In this document: positions 54,101 through 62,016 of the stretch, in pieces
Position numbering within the stretch: position 1 is the stretch's first letter
Layout of the letters: the number at the start of each line of letters is the position of its first letter
Origin: Novosphingobium subterraneum
GTDB taxonomy: Bacteria > Pseudomonadota > Alphaproteobacteria > Sphingomonadales > Sphingomonadaceae
Assembly (NCBI RefSeq): GCF_000807925.1
Contig: NZ_JRVC01000001.1
Span: 1-64,000, forward strand
Reading direction: 5' to 3'
DNA: 64,000 nt
Translations under genes and position numbers: made by a program
Notes under the pieces: generated by a model
Database searches by the model: none
What the model saw: only the letters and a program-made list of their open reading frames with translations
What the model was told of the DNA's origin: nothing

Positions 54101-55347
54101 TCAGGCCGGTCACGACCAACTGCAAAGGTGAGCTGCGCTTCACCAGCACGATCGCGCGGCGCCTCGACAGCCTTGGGGCATTGACGCGTGGCCAGCGCCA
54201 AACCGGCGGCCAGAATCTGTTCGATCCGGCGGACAATCTCGAAAGCCCTTATGCCAAGGCGGCGCTCACCAGCTGGTTCGGCCTCCTCGCAGAGGGAACG
54301 CTGAAGAGCGTGACCTTGTCCGACTTCGAGCAACGCAGCGGATTGACGATCGTCTCCCAGGATGGCGTGCTCGAAGAAGACCTTCCCCCGATCCAGCGGT
54401 GGCTCAACCGCATTCTTGCCCTGCCGATCGGCATGCAGAACGCAATTTTCGATGAGTTTCTCGGGCTCCTCGAAGCCCGGGTTTCCGCGGCGCGTGAGGC
54501 CGGTTCTCTCGATGTGGGCGTCGAAACGATCCAGGTCGAAAGTGCCGACGTCATCGAAGATATTGTGCTGCGGACGGATGCACGGACCGGGGCGACCTCG
54601 CACCTCCTCCAGCTGGCGCTCAGGACGCGTACCCGGCCAATCACGCTGGAAAGGGTGAAGCAGCGCCTCGAGCTGTCGGACGGGTGCATGCTGATGCACA
54701 ATACCAAGAGCGGCAGGGCGGCGCTGGCTGAGCCGTCCCGGCATTTCATGACCGATCGGGGCGAACTGATCCGCCGCGTCATTCTCCACCGACCGCTGCG
54801 CCGCGAATACCATCACCTTGATGATCTTGCCGAGTCTGCGTGGGCGGAATGTCCTCGGGAGACCTTCGAGCAACTTTGGTGTGCCGAAGTCGCCGAGCTG
54901 GCCGAGAAGCTGACAACCGAGAAGATCTACCTCGCCACAGGACTGCTGCTGCCGATATGGTCGAGCCTTCCGATCGACTATCTGGAAGTGAGGCGAATCG
55001 TCGATGAGGAGGGACGCAGCTGGCTCGGCCGCATCGTTCACGAGCTCGACGTCGCAAACCTTTTGCAGAAGTTCGACATTACCTCGAATGTCGAACTCTC
55101 GGAGCAAACGATCCTCAAGGCGCTCGGCGAGCATCGGACGATACCTATCAAGCAACCGTTCGAGGCCACCATCAAGTCCTCGCGGGTCGCCAACGAGCAG
55201 CGCTACGAGATCGTTGGCGCCCCCGTCGATCAGCTGCCCTGGTTGAAGAGCATCGGCTGTTTCACCGAGATCATTTCGTTCCGCACAAGGGTGTTCATTC
55301 CGACAACGGCAGCAGAGGCCGTGCTGGCGGCGCTCCTGATGCGGTGA
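51133..55347 (+). CDS. N6-adenine methyltransferase / strawberry-notch-type helicase fusion
   Basis: 1404 aa from ATG 51133, the first ATG after the G-rich leader. Residues 90-300 form an adenine-specific methyltransferase-like domain with VLEPSAGHGALVASLP (about 127-142) and LILMNPPFSRSEG (NPPF about 192). Residues 400-1300 are a SNF2-like helicase of the strawberry-notch class: YFLGDGTGAGKGRQIAACIL (about 470), VIAFDESHEMGG (about 574) and DRAIQGLGRTHRTHQAN (about 975). Such large fusions occur on plasmids and phages of alphaproteobacteria and may protect or remodel incoming DNA. The function has not been shown to my knowledge. Confidence 0.88.
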   Translation: MTDLFTPFDSRLDQVIDEVALEIAGGSLTKMTLFDAMKRLHGGSSAEGRWAQRDAYDLLEAGVTRHLLRLPRPVRLDDITALSLLVEQLPTHTVRSEDQIRFQQFSTPADLAALATVLAQPRPDDIVLEPSAGHGALVASLPTVRQLHLNELDPKRREKLALLFKHAKLTGIDGAMLASALDPSLRPSLILMNPPFSRSEGRGVDQFAAVRHLRAALGRLAPGGRLVAIMPDWFTTSARLSKIYDQTFENCTVQTACRLARCYHKQGTSVPVRLYVIDKVPGNIRPAILARSNVAEIAAAVAVVKRAVGPCEASPIYARQQTKPGTLFKAMRTSAKPPAAKPRVIEAPSISPLVFRSLATPRPLGEQAGVYLPYRPSRIDIDGAKAHPTPLVESVAMGSIPAPVPEYCPSLQGRILKESLLSEAQLETVIYAGNAWQQYLPGLFVPADEGVALTLAEDGHSYRKGYFLGDGTGAGKGRQIAACILDNWLAGRRKAIWVSKNESLLEDARRDWSAIGGMTADIQPLSSWKIDQPVPFREGILFVTYPTLRSQRQDATRLKQLLDWAGADFEGVIAFDESHEMGGVAGGEGARGSKSGSQQGIAGVMLQNHLPKARVLYASATGASEVNNLAYAVRLGLWGPGTAFANREDFISQIRAGGIAAMELVSRDLKALGLYQARALSFAGVEYEILKHGLTAQQIAVYDTYADAWAIIHQNMEESLALTGVVDEIDGTTLNGGAKAAARSRFESTKQRFFNQLLLSMKLPTLISAINKHLDQDDVVVVQLVSTAESILDRRLDSLSPEERAELDLDLSPLDAVIEYLERAFPTQQMTFYTDDTGATRSTPMFDEDGRPVHNQAAIARRAELIEHLCAMPPIKPALDGIIEHYGTDKVAEVTGRTKRLISQADGSQRLETRSPRTNQSETDQFMDGRKPILVFSDAGGTGRSYHASLDAPCQKRRVHFLLEPGWRADRAIQGLGRTHRTHQANTPLFRPVTTNCKGELRFTSTIARRLDSLGALTRGQRQTGGQNLFDPADNLESPYAKAALTSWFGLLAEGTLKSVTLSDFEQRSGLTIVSQDGVLEEDLPPIQRWLNRILALPIGMQNAIFDEFLGLLEARVSAAREAGSLDVGVETIQVESADVIEDIVLRTDARTGATSHLLQLALRTRTRPITLERVKQRLELSDGCMLMHNTKSGRAALAEPSRHFMTDRGELIRRVILHRPLRREYHHLDDLAESAWAECPRETFEQLWCAEVAELAEKLTTEKIYLATGLLLPIWSSLPIDYLEVRRIVDEEGRSWLGRIVHELDVANLLQKFDITSNVELSEQTILKALGEHRTIPIKQPFEATIKSSRVANEQRYEIVGAPVDQLPWLKSIGCFTEIISFRTRVFIPTTAAEAVLAALLMR

Positions 55348-55427
55348 TGGGAGGCAGCACCGAAGGCGCTGAACCCACGGTGACTGCGACAAGTGCACAG
55401 GATCTTGGATGCTTGAACCCGACAAAC

Positions 55428-55444
55428 AAGGGGAGGGGGAGGGG
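55428..55444 (+). promoter_or_regulatory. Recurrent purine-rich G-tract motif (ParB-like gene leader)
   Basis: AAGGGGAGGGGGAGGGG, about 46 nt before the ParB-like start. It is the longest copy of the motif, with three G tracts plus an adjoining one, so it could form a G-quadruplex. Confidence 0.4.
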
Positions 55445-55489
55445 ATCTGTGCCCCGGTGATGGCCGGGAGCAGATCAGGAGTGACCGAG

Positions 55490-57568
55490 ATGCTGATTCC
55501 CTTTTCCAAGCTCTATTTGAGCGATGCGAACGTGCGCAAAACACGCAATGACCAAGACGACGCGCAGCTTTCTGCGGACATCGAGGCCCGCGGCCTCCTG
55601 CAGAACCTGCTGGTGACCAAGAGCAAGAAGCGCGGCCAGTTTGCGGTGATCGCCGGTGGCCGCCGCCTGCGGGCCATTGGCATGATCATTGATCGCGGGG
55701 CCTGGGCTGCGGATGCCGAAGTAGAATGCAAGCTGCTCGAGGGTAGCGAAGAGACGGCGGGCGAAGCCTCGCTCGCCGAGAACTTCCAGCGGGTCGGCAT
55801 GTCTCCGGCTGAAGAATGCCGCGCCTTCCAGCATTTCATCAAGGAAGGCAGCGATATCGCGGCCGTAGCCAAGCGCTTCGGACTCACCCAGCGGTTCGTC
55901 GAAGGCCGGCTGCGCCTTGCTAATCTGGCAGCGCCGATTTTCGAGGCACTCGCCGCCGGTGACATCACCCTCGAAATCGCCAAAGCTTATGCTGCGACCG
56001 ACCAGCACGAAGTGCAGATCCGCGTCTTCGAGCAGATGCGCCATGCCTACAACCCCAGCGCCGACGCCATTCGCCGCATGGTCGCCACCGGCTCGATGCG
56101 CGGTAATGACCCTATCGCGCTTCTGATCGGCGAAGATGCCTATGTGGCTGCCGGCGGCAAGGTCGAGCGGGATCTGTTCAGCGATGCGGGCGAGGATCGC
56201 TGGATCGATATCGATATCGCGCACCGGCTCGCCTCCGAAAAGATGGAAGCGGAAGCCGAGCGCCTGACCTCGGAGACCGGTCTCGCCTGGATCAGCCCGG
56301 TGGCCGCCAGCAATTCCTGGCAGGCCCGCAGCGAGATGGGCGTCTCCGCTGTCCGGCTCCCGCCCGTGCCCCTCTCGGAAACGGCGCGCGCCCGCATCGA
56401 CGAGATCGATGCCCGGATAGATGAGATCAACGCGATCTTCGATGAAGGTGAAGAGCAAGAGGACGTCGATTTCGGAAAGCTCGAGGCCGAATACGAGGCT
56501 CTCGATGCCGAACGCAGCGACCTCAACAATCCGGTTCGCGAGCTGCCTGAAGAATGGCGCGGTGAAGTCGGCCGCTTCCTCGTGCTCACCACCCGCGGCG
56601 AGATGGTTCTCGAGGCCGATTACTACAGCGAGAAGCGGCTGTCGTTCGAGACCGATGACCAAGGCAATGTCACCGCAACGGCAGAAGAGCCAGCGCCGAC
56701 CTCAGGGAGCCGCGCAAGTGGTGCTCCCGCACGGCCTGAGGCGATCGCACCCGGAAGCGAGAAGCCGATCAGCGCGAGGCTGTTCGACGAGCTCGCCGTT
56801 CAGCGCCGCAATATCCTGTCGGCCTGCCTGCTTGGCGATCCGGGGCTTGCCCTCGATTTCGCCATCTTCGCGCTCGCGGACAATCGCAGCTATGAGGGGA
56901 AGGGCACCTCGATCAAGGCGGGACGGCCGAGCGATCCTGCGACCGGCGAGGTTCCGCAATCAGCGGCCGAGGGCATTCTCGCCGAGGCCGAGGATGGTCT
57001 CGACAAGGCGTGGCAGGAGCAGGGCAGTGTTGCGGCCCGTTTCATCGCCTTCCGCGACCTCGAAGATGACGCTAAGGCGGCCTGGCTTGCCTATGCGGTG
57101 GCGCTCTCGCTCGAGGCCAAGAAGGGCTATGGATCCGAGTATCATCCGGTTCATGCCGTGCTTGGGTCGATGCTCGATGTCGACGTTGCGGCTCTGTGGC
57201 GGCCGACTGCCGAGAATTTCTTCGACCGGGTGAGCAAGACTTCCTGCCTCGCCGCGCTGACCGAGGTTGGCGGAAGTGACCTCGCTGCGCGCTATGCGGC
57301 GTCCAAGAAGGCGGACCTCGCCAAGACGTGCGAGACGATCTTCGCCGGTAAGGCGATCATCGAGCAGGAGGTCAAGGAAGCCGCCCTTGCCTGGCTGCCC
57401 GAGGCCATGAAGTTCAGTGCGGCCATGCCGGAGGGCGCACAAAGCGCTGATCCTGATGCCTCCGAAGACGGCAAGGCCGACATCGACGCGATCGAGGGGG
57501 TGGTCGCACTGCCGGATGCCGAAGAGGAACCCGAAGGCGCCGCCACAGACACGGCAGTGGCTGCCTGA
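55490..57568 (+). CDS. ParB/Srx-fold nuclease-like protein
   Basis: 692 aa from ATG 55490 (MLIPFSKLYLSDANVRKTRN). The frame opens further upstream through the G-rich leader, but this start matches ParB-like N-termini. The ParB N-terminal domain is clear: GLLQNLLVTKSKKRGQFAVI with AGGRRLRAIG, and EASLAENFQRVGMSPAEECR. A helix-turn-helix follows (IAAVAKRFGLTQRFVEGRL). The long C-terminal part, residues 300-692, is acidic, partly coiled (residues 320-370) and unlike canonical ParB. Such proteins occur beside strawberry-notch helicases on plasmids. It is distinct from the partition ParB at 40 kb and may be a DNA-protection factor. Confidence 0.85.
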   Translation: MLIPFSKLYLSDANVRKTRNDQDDAQLSADIEARGLLQNLLVTKSKKRGQFAVIAGGRRLRAIGMIIDRGAWAADAEVECKLLEGSEETAGEASLAENFQRVGMSPAEECRAFQHFIKEGSDIAAVAKRFGLTQRFVEGRLRLANLAAPIFEALAAGDITLEIAKAYAATDQHEVQIRVFEQMRHAYNPSADAIRRMVATGSMRGNDPIALLIGEDAYVAAGGKVERDLFSDAGEDRWIDIDIAHRLASEKMEAEAERLTSETGLAWISPVAASNSWQARSEMGVSAVRLPPVPLSETARARIDEIDARIDEINAIFDEGEEQEDVDFGKLEAEYEALDAERSDLNNPVRELPEEWRGEVGRFLVLTTRGEMVLEADYYSEKRLSFETDDQGNVTATAEEPAPTSGSRASGAPARPEAIAPGSEKPISARLFDELAVQRRNILSACLLGDPGLALDFAIFALADNRSYEGKGTSIKAGRPSDPATGEVPQSAAEGILAEAEDGLDKAWQEQGSVAARFIAFRDLEDDAKAAWLAYAVALSLEAKKGYGSEYHPVHAVLGSMLDVDVAALWRPTAENFFDRVSKTSCLAALTEVGGSDLAARYAASKKADLAKTCETIFAGKAIIEQEVKEAALAWLPEAMKFSAAMPEGAQSADPDASEDGKADIDAIEGVVALPDAEEEPEGAATDTAVAA

Positions 57569-57594
57569 ACGCCTCACCCTCCTCCTGATGTCCT

Positions 57595-57632
57595 GGCCCG
57601 GTCGCTCACTCGAGTGGCCGGGCCTTCTTCTT
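57595..57632 (+). terminator. Intrinsic terminator after the ParB-like gene
   Basis: GGCCCGG (57595-57601) pairs with CCGGGCC (57618-57624), followed by TTCTTCTT. It lies between the ParB-like gene and ardC. Because it is only 20 bp ahead of ardC, it may attenuate rather than block read-through. Confidence 0.6.
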
Positions 57633-57644
57633 CCACGAAGGGAA

Positions 57645-58589
57645 ATGCCGATGCGCCGCGGACCAAAGCGCGATGTCGCGCAGGAAATTACCAATCTCAT
57701 CATTGCACGGATCGAGGCCGGCACAATGCCCTGGCGGCGGCCCTGGAAAAAGACCGGGGCAGGGGGCGCGCCCTTGCGTGCAGGCGGACTGCCCTACACC
57801 GGGATCAATCGCCTCTATCTCTGGGCTGTCGCCGACTGCTTCGGCTACGCCTCGCGCTACTGGATGACCTATCGTCAGGCTCAGGAACTGGGCGGGCAAG
57901 TGCGCAAGGGTGAGACGGCCGAGCCGAGCATCTATTTCAACAGCACGAGCAAGACCGACGTAGATCAGGCGACTGGCGAGGAGACGTCGAAAACCATCCG
58001 GTTCATGCGATCCTACAGCGTTTTCAATGCCTCGCAGATCGAAGGCCTGCCGCCGCATTTCTATCCCAGTCCGGTCCCCGAAGCACCGCCGCAACCCTCT
58101 GTGAAGGCAGCGGCCATCCAGGCCTTCTTTGCTCCGATACCTGCTGATATCCGCCATGGCGGTGACCGTGCATTCTTCTCTCCGGGCGGAGACTATATCC
58201 AGCTTCCAGAACGCGGCGCCTTCCGCACCGAGGACGGATATGTCGCCACCAAAGCGCACGAACTCGGCCATTGGAGCGGGCACCCCTCGCGGCTCGCGCG
58301 CACATTCGGCAAGCGGTTCGGCGACAAGGCCTACGCCTTCGAGGAACTGGTCGCGGAGCAGGTCAGTGCCCGGATCTGCTATGAGCTGGGCCTCCCCGCA
58401 GACCTCCATGAAAGCCACGCCAGCTACATCGCCCATTGGCTCGATATCCTGAAATCCGACAAGACCGCGATCATCACGGCTGCCGCCAAGGCCGATCAGG
58501 CTTTCAACCTGCTTGCAGCCTATTCGGGCTATGAGAGTGAACCTGCGGAGGAAGCCCATGAAGAGGCGCCAGTTCCGGCTTACGCTTGA
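57645..58589 (+). CDS. ardC: ArdC-type antirestriction protein
   Basis: 314 aa from ATG 57645, with AAGGGAA upstream. The N-terminal ssDNA-binding domain has DVAQEITNLIIARIEAGTMP followed by WRRPW, and YTGINRLYLWA, WMTYRQAQELGGQVRKGE. The C-terminal zinc metalloprotease-like domain has ATKAHELGHWSGHPSRL (HExxH-type, about residue 205) and AFEELVAEQVSARIC with the third ligand Glu. ArdC proteins protect incoming plasmid DNA from restriction. It overlaps the next gene by 32 bp. Confidence 0.93.
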   Translation: MPMRRGPKRDVAQEITNLIIARIEAGTMPWRRPWKKTGAGGAPLRAGGLPYTGINRLYLWAVADCFGYASRYWMTYRQAQELGGQVRKGETAEPSIYFNSTSKTDVDQATGEETSKTIRFMRSYSVFNASQIEGLPPHFYPSPVPEAPPQPSVKAAAIQAFFAPIPADIRHGGDRAFFSPGGDYIQLPERGAFRTEDGYVATKAHELGHWSGHPSRLARTFGKRFGDKAYAFEELVAEQVSARICYELGLPADLHESHASYIAHWLDILKSDKTAIITAAAKADQAFNLLAAYSGYESEPAEEAHEEAPVPAYA

Positions 58590-58950
58590 GCCAACCGCAG
58601 ACGACGCGGTGCGGCTTGCGCAGCTGAGCCGCTATGCCAGCGACCTTGCGAGCAGAGGTTCTGCGGACATTGGCGCAGCGCTCGGCGGCCATGTTGGGGT
58701 GCTGTTCCCCGGGCGGAACCGTCATGCGGTCCTGGAGAGCCTCCTCGGCAAAGGAGAACCCGGTTGGTCACTGGTGTCCGATCCGGGGCAGGGCGGCTCC
58801 CTGGTTATCCAGACAACCGAGGCTGGCGCTGCGGTCTCGGCGATTGCGAGAATCCTCGAACAGGTCGCTCCCGGGGCTCTCTTGCGGCCGATGATCTATG
58901 AGCCACTGTCCCTGAGAAGCTCAGGGAAACATCACCGCAGTCTGCATTGA
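58558..58950 (+). CDS. Hypothetical protein downstream of ardC
   Basis: 130 aa from ATG 58558, overlapping the ardC end. Soluble, with a basic N-terminus (MKRRQFRLTLEPTADDAVRL) and a Gly-rich centre. No family is recognised. Strand, coupling and codon use fit the plasmid operon, so it is probably expressed with ardC. Confidence 0.7.
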   Translation: MKRRQFRLTLEPTADDAVRLAQLSRYASDLASRGSADIGAALGGHVGVLFPGRNRHAVLESLLGKGEPGWSLVSDPGQGGSLVIQTTEAGAAVSAIARILEQVAPGALLRPMIYEPLSLRSSGKHHRSLH

Positions 58951-58962
58951 GGGGAGGGGGAG
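58951..58962 (+). promoter_or_regulatory. Recurrent purine-rich G-tract motif (58997 gene leader)
   Basis: GGGGAGGGGGAG lies directly after the previous stop and 35 nt before the ATG at 58997. It is the fourth copy of the motif. Confidence 0.35.
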
Positions 58963-58996
58963 GAGGCCATTGCACTTGCAATGGAAAGGAAGCCGC

Positions 58997-59638
58997 ATGT
59001 CCTGCGACATCGATTATCGTTACCGCCGCGCGCTCGAGCCCTATGGGCTGACGACGTTCGAGACCGCGCTGCGAGCATTGAACGAGGCCGTCGATGATGT
59101 GCGCCTCGCAGGCCGGCAGGTCGCCACCTGTCCCGCGGTTCTGCTCCTCACTCGCCACCTTCAGCGCATTGCCGACGGAAGGCCGACAACCTGCGAGGCC
59201 GACGACCAGATCTTGCGGGCACAGTGCATCGAGCGCCTCGGCGAGCTCAAGCACCGACCTGCGATCATTGCGCTGGTCAAGCGCGGGATCGACTATCGTC
59301 CTGAAGAACTGCGACACTACCGGCGCGAGGGTACGCGCGCGCTGCGCCAGATCGCAGCCGGGATCGGGCTCGATCATTCCGCCTACCGCATCAGCTACTA
59401 CACCTCGCAGGAGGCCCTCGCCGGTGAGCATGTGCTCGAAGCAGACGGTGTCTACATCCGCATCAGCCCCGAGCGGTTCGGCGAACCGGGTCTCGCCTGG
59501 CGGAACCCGTTCTGGAAGCCCCCCGGCGCGGTCATGCGCAAGGCTCCGATCACCGCGCTTGCCGACATTCCGGCACTCACAGCGCGGATCGCCCGCGAAC
59601 TGCAAATCGCACCTCCGGCTCAGCCGGGGCTCATCTGA
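58997..59638 (+). CDS. Hypothetical plasmid protein
   Basis: 213 aa from ATG 58997, chosen because AAGGA lies 6-10 nt upstream; a TTG at 58970 is an alternative. Soluble with no signal peptide. Segments are CDIDYRYRRALEPYGLTTFE, TCEADDQILRAQCIERLGEL, RREGTRALRQIAAGIGLD and RISYYTSQEALAGEHVLEAD. Family not recognised. It lies in a row of codirectional unknown genes. Confidence 0.75.
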   Translation: MSCDIDYRYRRALEPYGLTTFETALRALNEAVDDVRLAGRQVATCPAVLLLTRHLQRIADGRPTTCEADDQILRAQCIERLGELKHRPAIIALVKRGIDYRPEELRHYRREGTRALRQIAAGIGLDHSAYRISYYTSQEALAGEHVLEADGVYIRISPERFGEPGLAWRNPFWKPPGAVMRKAPITALADIPALTARIARELQIAPPAQPGLI

Positions 59639-59649
59639 AGGACACGCAC

Positions 59650-60273
59650 ATGGGCTGGCTCTACATGCACCGCGCAGGGATGGGAGGGCATGAAACGCCC
59701 AAAGCCTATCTCGACGATCAGCTGACCTACGAACGGGAGGCCTGCGAAGATGCTCCGTTCCGGGGGTGCCGGGTCCTCAAGAGCGTTTTCACCGGCAGCA
59801 CCTACTATGCAGCCGTCGAGCGCTACGGTGAAGATCGCGAGAGGCTCTACGTGACGGCGGTTATCTGCCTGGTCCACTGGAACCCGAAGGCGGCCGATGG
59901 CCTGATCTTCGGCTACAAGGACATGGATGAGCAATCTGGCCCCGTCGAGGCGAATTGCCCGCGAAGCATCCTGGAACTGCTCACCTCATCCTCGCACCCC
60001 TATGCCCTGGACTGGCGCAACCGGTGTTACGCCATGCTGCGTCTCAAGGAGCGAAAGGTTGCCGATGGCGACATCCTGCGGCTTCCCGAACCGCTGCGCT
60101 TTACTGACGGCAGCGAACACCGCGAGTTCCGGGTCAGCAAGCGCGGGAGCAAGATCGAGCTGCGGACACCCGATGGCTTCGGGGCCTATCGTATCTCCCG
60201 GCTGATGGAGCGGCGCTTCGAGATCATTCGTCCCGCCCGAAGGATCAAGACCTTCTTCCCGATAGCCCAGTAG
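59650..60273 (+). CDS. Hypothetical protein (DUF6927-like)
   Basis: 207 aa from ATG 59650, 11 bp after the previous gene. It starts MGWLYMHRAGMGGHETPKAY. Later segments are VFTGSTYYAAVERYGEDRER, VICLVHWNPKAADGLIFGYK and EANCPRSILELLT. I recall this N-terminus in plasmid and phage proteins labelled DUF6927, but this is from memory. Function unknown. Likely cotranscribed with the genes on either side. Confidence 0.78.
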   Translation: MGWLYMHRAGMGGHETPKAYLDDQLTYEREACEDAPFRGCRVLKSVFTGSTYYAAVERYGEDRERLYVTAVICLVHWNPKAADGLIFGYKDMDEQSGPVEANCPRSILELLTSSSHPYALDWRNRCYAMLRLKERKVADGDILRLPEPLRFTDGSEHREFRVSKRGSKIELRTPDGFGAYRISRLMERRFEIIRPARRIKTFFPIAQ

Positions 60274-60287
60274 CGAGGGCCTCTTCC

Positions 60288-60488
60288 ATGACTTCTGCCA
60301 GCCTCGATCCGCGCCGCCGTGTCCTTTGCGGGCGGGCCAATGCCGAGCGCGTCGCCATCCGGATGAGCGCGAAAACCGGGAAGAGCCACGCTGTGGTCAG
60401 AACCGGCAACACGCTCCAGCCCTTCTGTGTCATGCCGACGGGAGAAAACCCACCCGGTGCGATCGAACTGCAAGTTGTCGTCCTGTGA
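60288..60488 (+). CDS. Small hypothetical protein
   Basis: 66 aa from ATG 60288, 14 bp after the previous stop. Basic N-terminus (MTSASLDPRRRVLCGRANAE) and hydrophobic C-terminus (ELQVVVL). No domain is recognised. Kept because strand, spacing and codon use fit the operon. Confidence 0.55.
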   Translation: MTSASLDPRRRVLCGRANAERVAIRMSAKTGKSHAVVRTGNTLQPFCVMPTGENPPGAIELQVVVL

Positions 60489-60532
60489 CGAACTCGGCGC
60501 CAGCCCTATGGCAGCTTGAAAGCCATGCAGAA

Positions 60533-60550
60533 TGACGCTATATCGCGTCA
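60533..60550. promoter_or_regulatory. Inverted repeat, probable operator of the RES/Xre pair
   Basis: TGACGC-TATATC-GCGTCA is a perfect 6-bp inverted repeat with a 6-nt AT-rich spacer, 19 nt before the chosen antitoxin ATG (60570). Antitoxins of this class repress their own promoter. The site would lie inside the coding region if the earlier ATG (60525) were used, which favours the later start. Confidence 0.55.
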
Positions 60551-60569
60551 GAAGTCATGGAGCTTTGCA

Positions 60570-60920
60570 ATGGCGATTCAGAACTATGCGGACAATGGCG
60601 CGTTTGCTCCGCGCAAAATCGTCGATGCGCTGCGCACCACCAGCGACGAACTGGCGCGCTCGCTGGGTCTCGGCAAGGACGCGATCCAGCGCAAGGACCG
60701 GATTGCCTCCGATCGTACCCAGCGCCGCCTTCGGCAGATGGTCGAAGTGCTCAACAAGGTCGAACCGCGGTTCGGTTCAGCCTTGCTGGCCTATGCCTGG
60801 TACCGCTCTGAGCCGCTGCCGGGCTTTTCGGGCCAGACTGCAATGCAGCTTGTGCAGAACAACCGGGCCGATGACGTTCTGACCTATATCGACGCCGTCG
60901 ACGCCGGCATTCACGCCTAG
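60570..60920 (+). CDS. Antitoxin with Xre/MbcA/ParS toxin-binding domain (DUF2384 type)
   Basis: 116 aa from ATG 60570, chosen for GGAG 7 nt upstream and the operator just before; ATG 60525 adds 15 residues. N-terminal DNA-binding helices (PRKIVDALRTTSDELARSLG) are followed by the toxin-binding domain (QMVEVLNKVEPRFGSALLAY and AWYRSEPLPGFSGQTAMQLV). It neutralises the RES toxin encoded 4 bp downstream. Confidence 0.85.
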   Translation: MAIQNYADNGAFAPRKIVDALRTTSDELARSLGLGKDAIQRKDRIASDRTQRRLRQMVEVLNKVEPRFGSALLAYAWYRSEPLPGFSGQTAMQLVQNNRADDVLTYIDAVDAGIHA

Positions 60921-60924
60921 CCTC

Positions 60925-61419
60925 ATGCACTTCACCGGGCTGCTCTACCGCGCCCACAATCCGGTCTGGTCCCGCGAACCCCTCTCAGGGGAGGGGGCGG
61001 CCCGGTTTGGCGGACGGTTCAATCGCATCGGGCGCAGCGCGCTCTATACTTCCCTCGCCCCAGAGACCGCGCTGCGCGAGGCCAATCAGGTTGGCACCCT
61101 CCAGCCCACCACGCTCGTCGCTTATCAGGCCGATATCGGATCGTTGCTCGATGGCCGCGATGCGGCTGCATTGCGGCCTTTCGGTATCGCACCGGCTGAG
61201 CTCGCCGACCCGGCGTGGCGCGATCGGATGCTCTCAGGCAAACCGGTCCCGACGCAAGATCTGGCGGAGGCCGCGATCGCGCAAGGCTATGTGGGCATTG
61301 TCGTGCCGAGCTACGCCCGCGGCGCTCCCGCCGACGCTCTCAACCTTGTCCTCTGGCACTGGGAAGGGCGCATCACGCTCGTAGATGACGACGACCGGCT
61401 TGGCCTGCGCGATCCCTGA
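60925..61419 (+). CDS. RES-domain toxin (NAD-degrading type)
   Basis: 164 aa. RES-domain motifs are YRAHNPVWSREPLSGEGAAR followed by FGGRFNRIG with a conserved Arg, LYTSLAPETALREAN with Tyr and Glu, and IVVPSYARGAPADALNLVLW. Characterised family members deplete NAD+ or ADP-ribosylate targets. Paired with the DUF2384-type antitoxin it forms a type II toxin-antitoxin module that could stabilise the plasmid. It is convergent with the gene at 61454. Confidence 0.92.
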   Translation: MHFTGLLYRAHNPVWSREPLSGEGAARFGGRFNRIGRSALYTSLAPETALREANQVGTLQPTTLVAYQADIGSLLDGRDAAALRPFGIAPAELADPAWRDRMLSGKPVPTQDLAEAAIAQGYVGIVVPSYARGAPADALNLVLWHWEGRITLVDDDDRLGLRDP

Positions 61420-61453
61420 TTTCTGCCTGTTAGGCCGGCAAGCTGATGCCTGC

Positions 61454-61951
61454 CTAGTCTTCGATCCGGCCGCCAAGCGACGGATCGAGATACCACGAGG
61501 GTCCCTCGACGAAGTCGGCCGAGCGTGCTGGAACGGGCCCGTCGGGCTCACTTGCGACATAAGGATTGACCTGCGGTGCAGGCCTCTCGCCGGAGCGAAG
61601 GAGCTTCCCCGACATTTCGCAGCGAGGGCGCAGGAGATCGAGCAGCCATTCGAGATCATCCAGCATCTGGACGATGCCGCGCCCCGCCAGCGTGTAGTAG
61701 AGACACCGCTGATAATCATCGCACTGGCACGAAAGCACCTGCGTCAGCTTGTTCTTGGCACCGGGTGTGCCCTGGAAAACCCCCTGCAGCGCTTCGTAGA
61801 GTTCGCGCGCCGAATAATAGGCATCGAACGCTTCTATCCCGATAGAGGCATTGGCGAGCGAGCGCCGCGTAGGCGTCACCAGTGGGTCAACCGATGCATC
61901 GCGCAGCGTCAGATCGAGGTCGAATTGGCCGAGATCGAATACCTTGTTCAT
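61454..61951 (-). CDS. Hypothetical protein, divergent from the 62017 gene
   Basis: 165 aa from ATG 61951, with GAGGAA upstream. Helical and acidic (NKVFDLGQFDLDLTLRDASV), with a Cys pair in LSCQCDDYQRCLYYTLAGRG. No signal peptide. Family not recognised. It shares a palindrome-containing promoter region with the divergent gene at 62017, so the two may be coregulated. Confidence 0.7.
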   Translation of the reverse strand: MNKVFDLGQFDLDLTLRDASVDPLVTPTRRSLANASIGIEAFDAYYSARELYEALQGVFQGTPGAKNKLTQVLSCQCDDYQRCLYYTLAGRGIVQMLDDLEWLLDLLRPRCEMSGKLLRSGERPAPQVNPYVASEPDGPVPARSADFVEGPSWYLDPSLGGRIED

Positions 61952-61963
61952 AAGACAAAATTC

Positions 61964-61984
61964 CTCTATGTGACGAACATAGAG
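61964..61984. promoter_or_regulatory. Inverted repeat in divergent promoter region
   Basis: CTCTATG-TGACGAA-CATAGAG is a perfect 7-bp inverted repeat with a 7-nt spacer between two divergent genes. It probably binds a repressor controlling one or both. It would overlap the GTG at 61984, which argues for the later ATG at 62017. Confidence 0.5.
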
Positions 61985-62016
61985 TGAACAAAAGGGGCGG
62001 TCAAGAGCGTCAGACC

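Noticed and set aside
54097..55509. 470-codon minus-strand frame opposite the helicase fusion
   Set aside because: Opposite a conserved coding region and without motifs.
60987..61000. Another G-tract motif (AGGGGAGGGGGCGG)
   Set aside because: It is inside the RES toxin and encodes its conserved GEGAARFGG segment, so coding constraint explains it.
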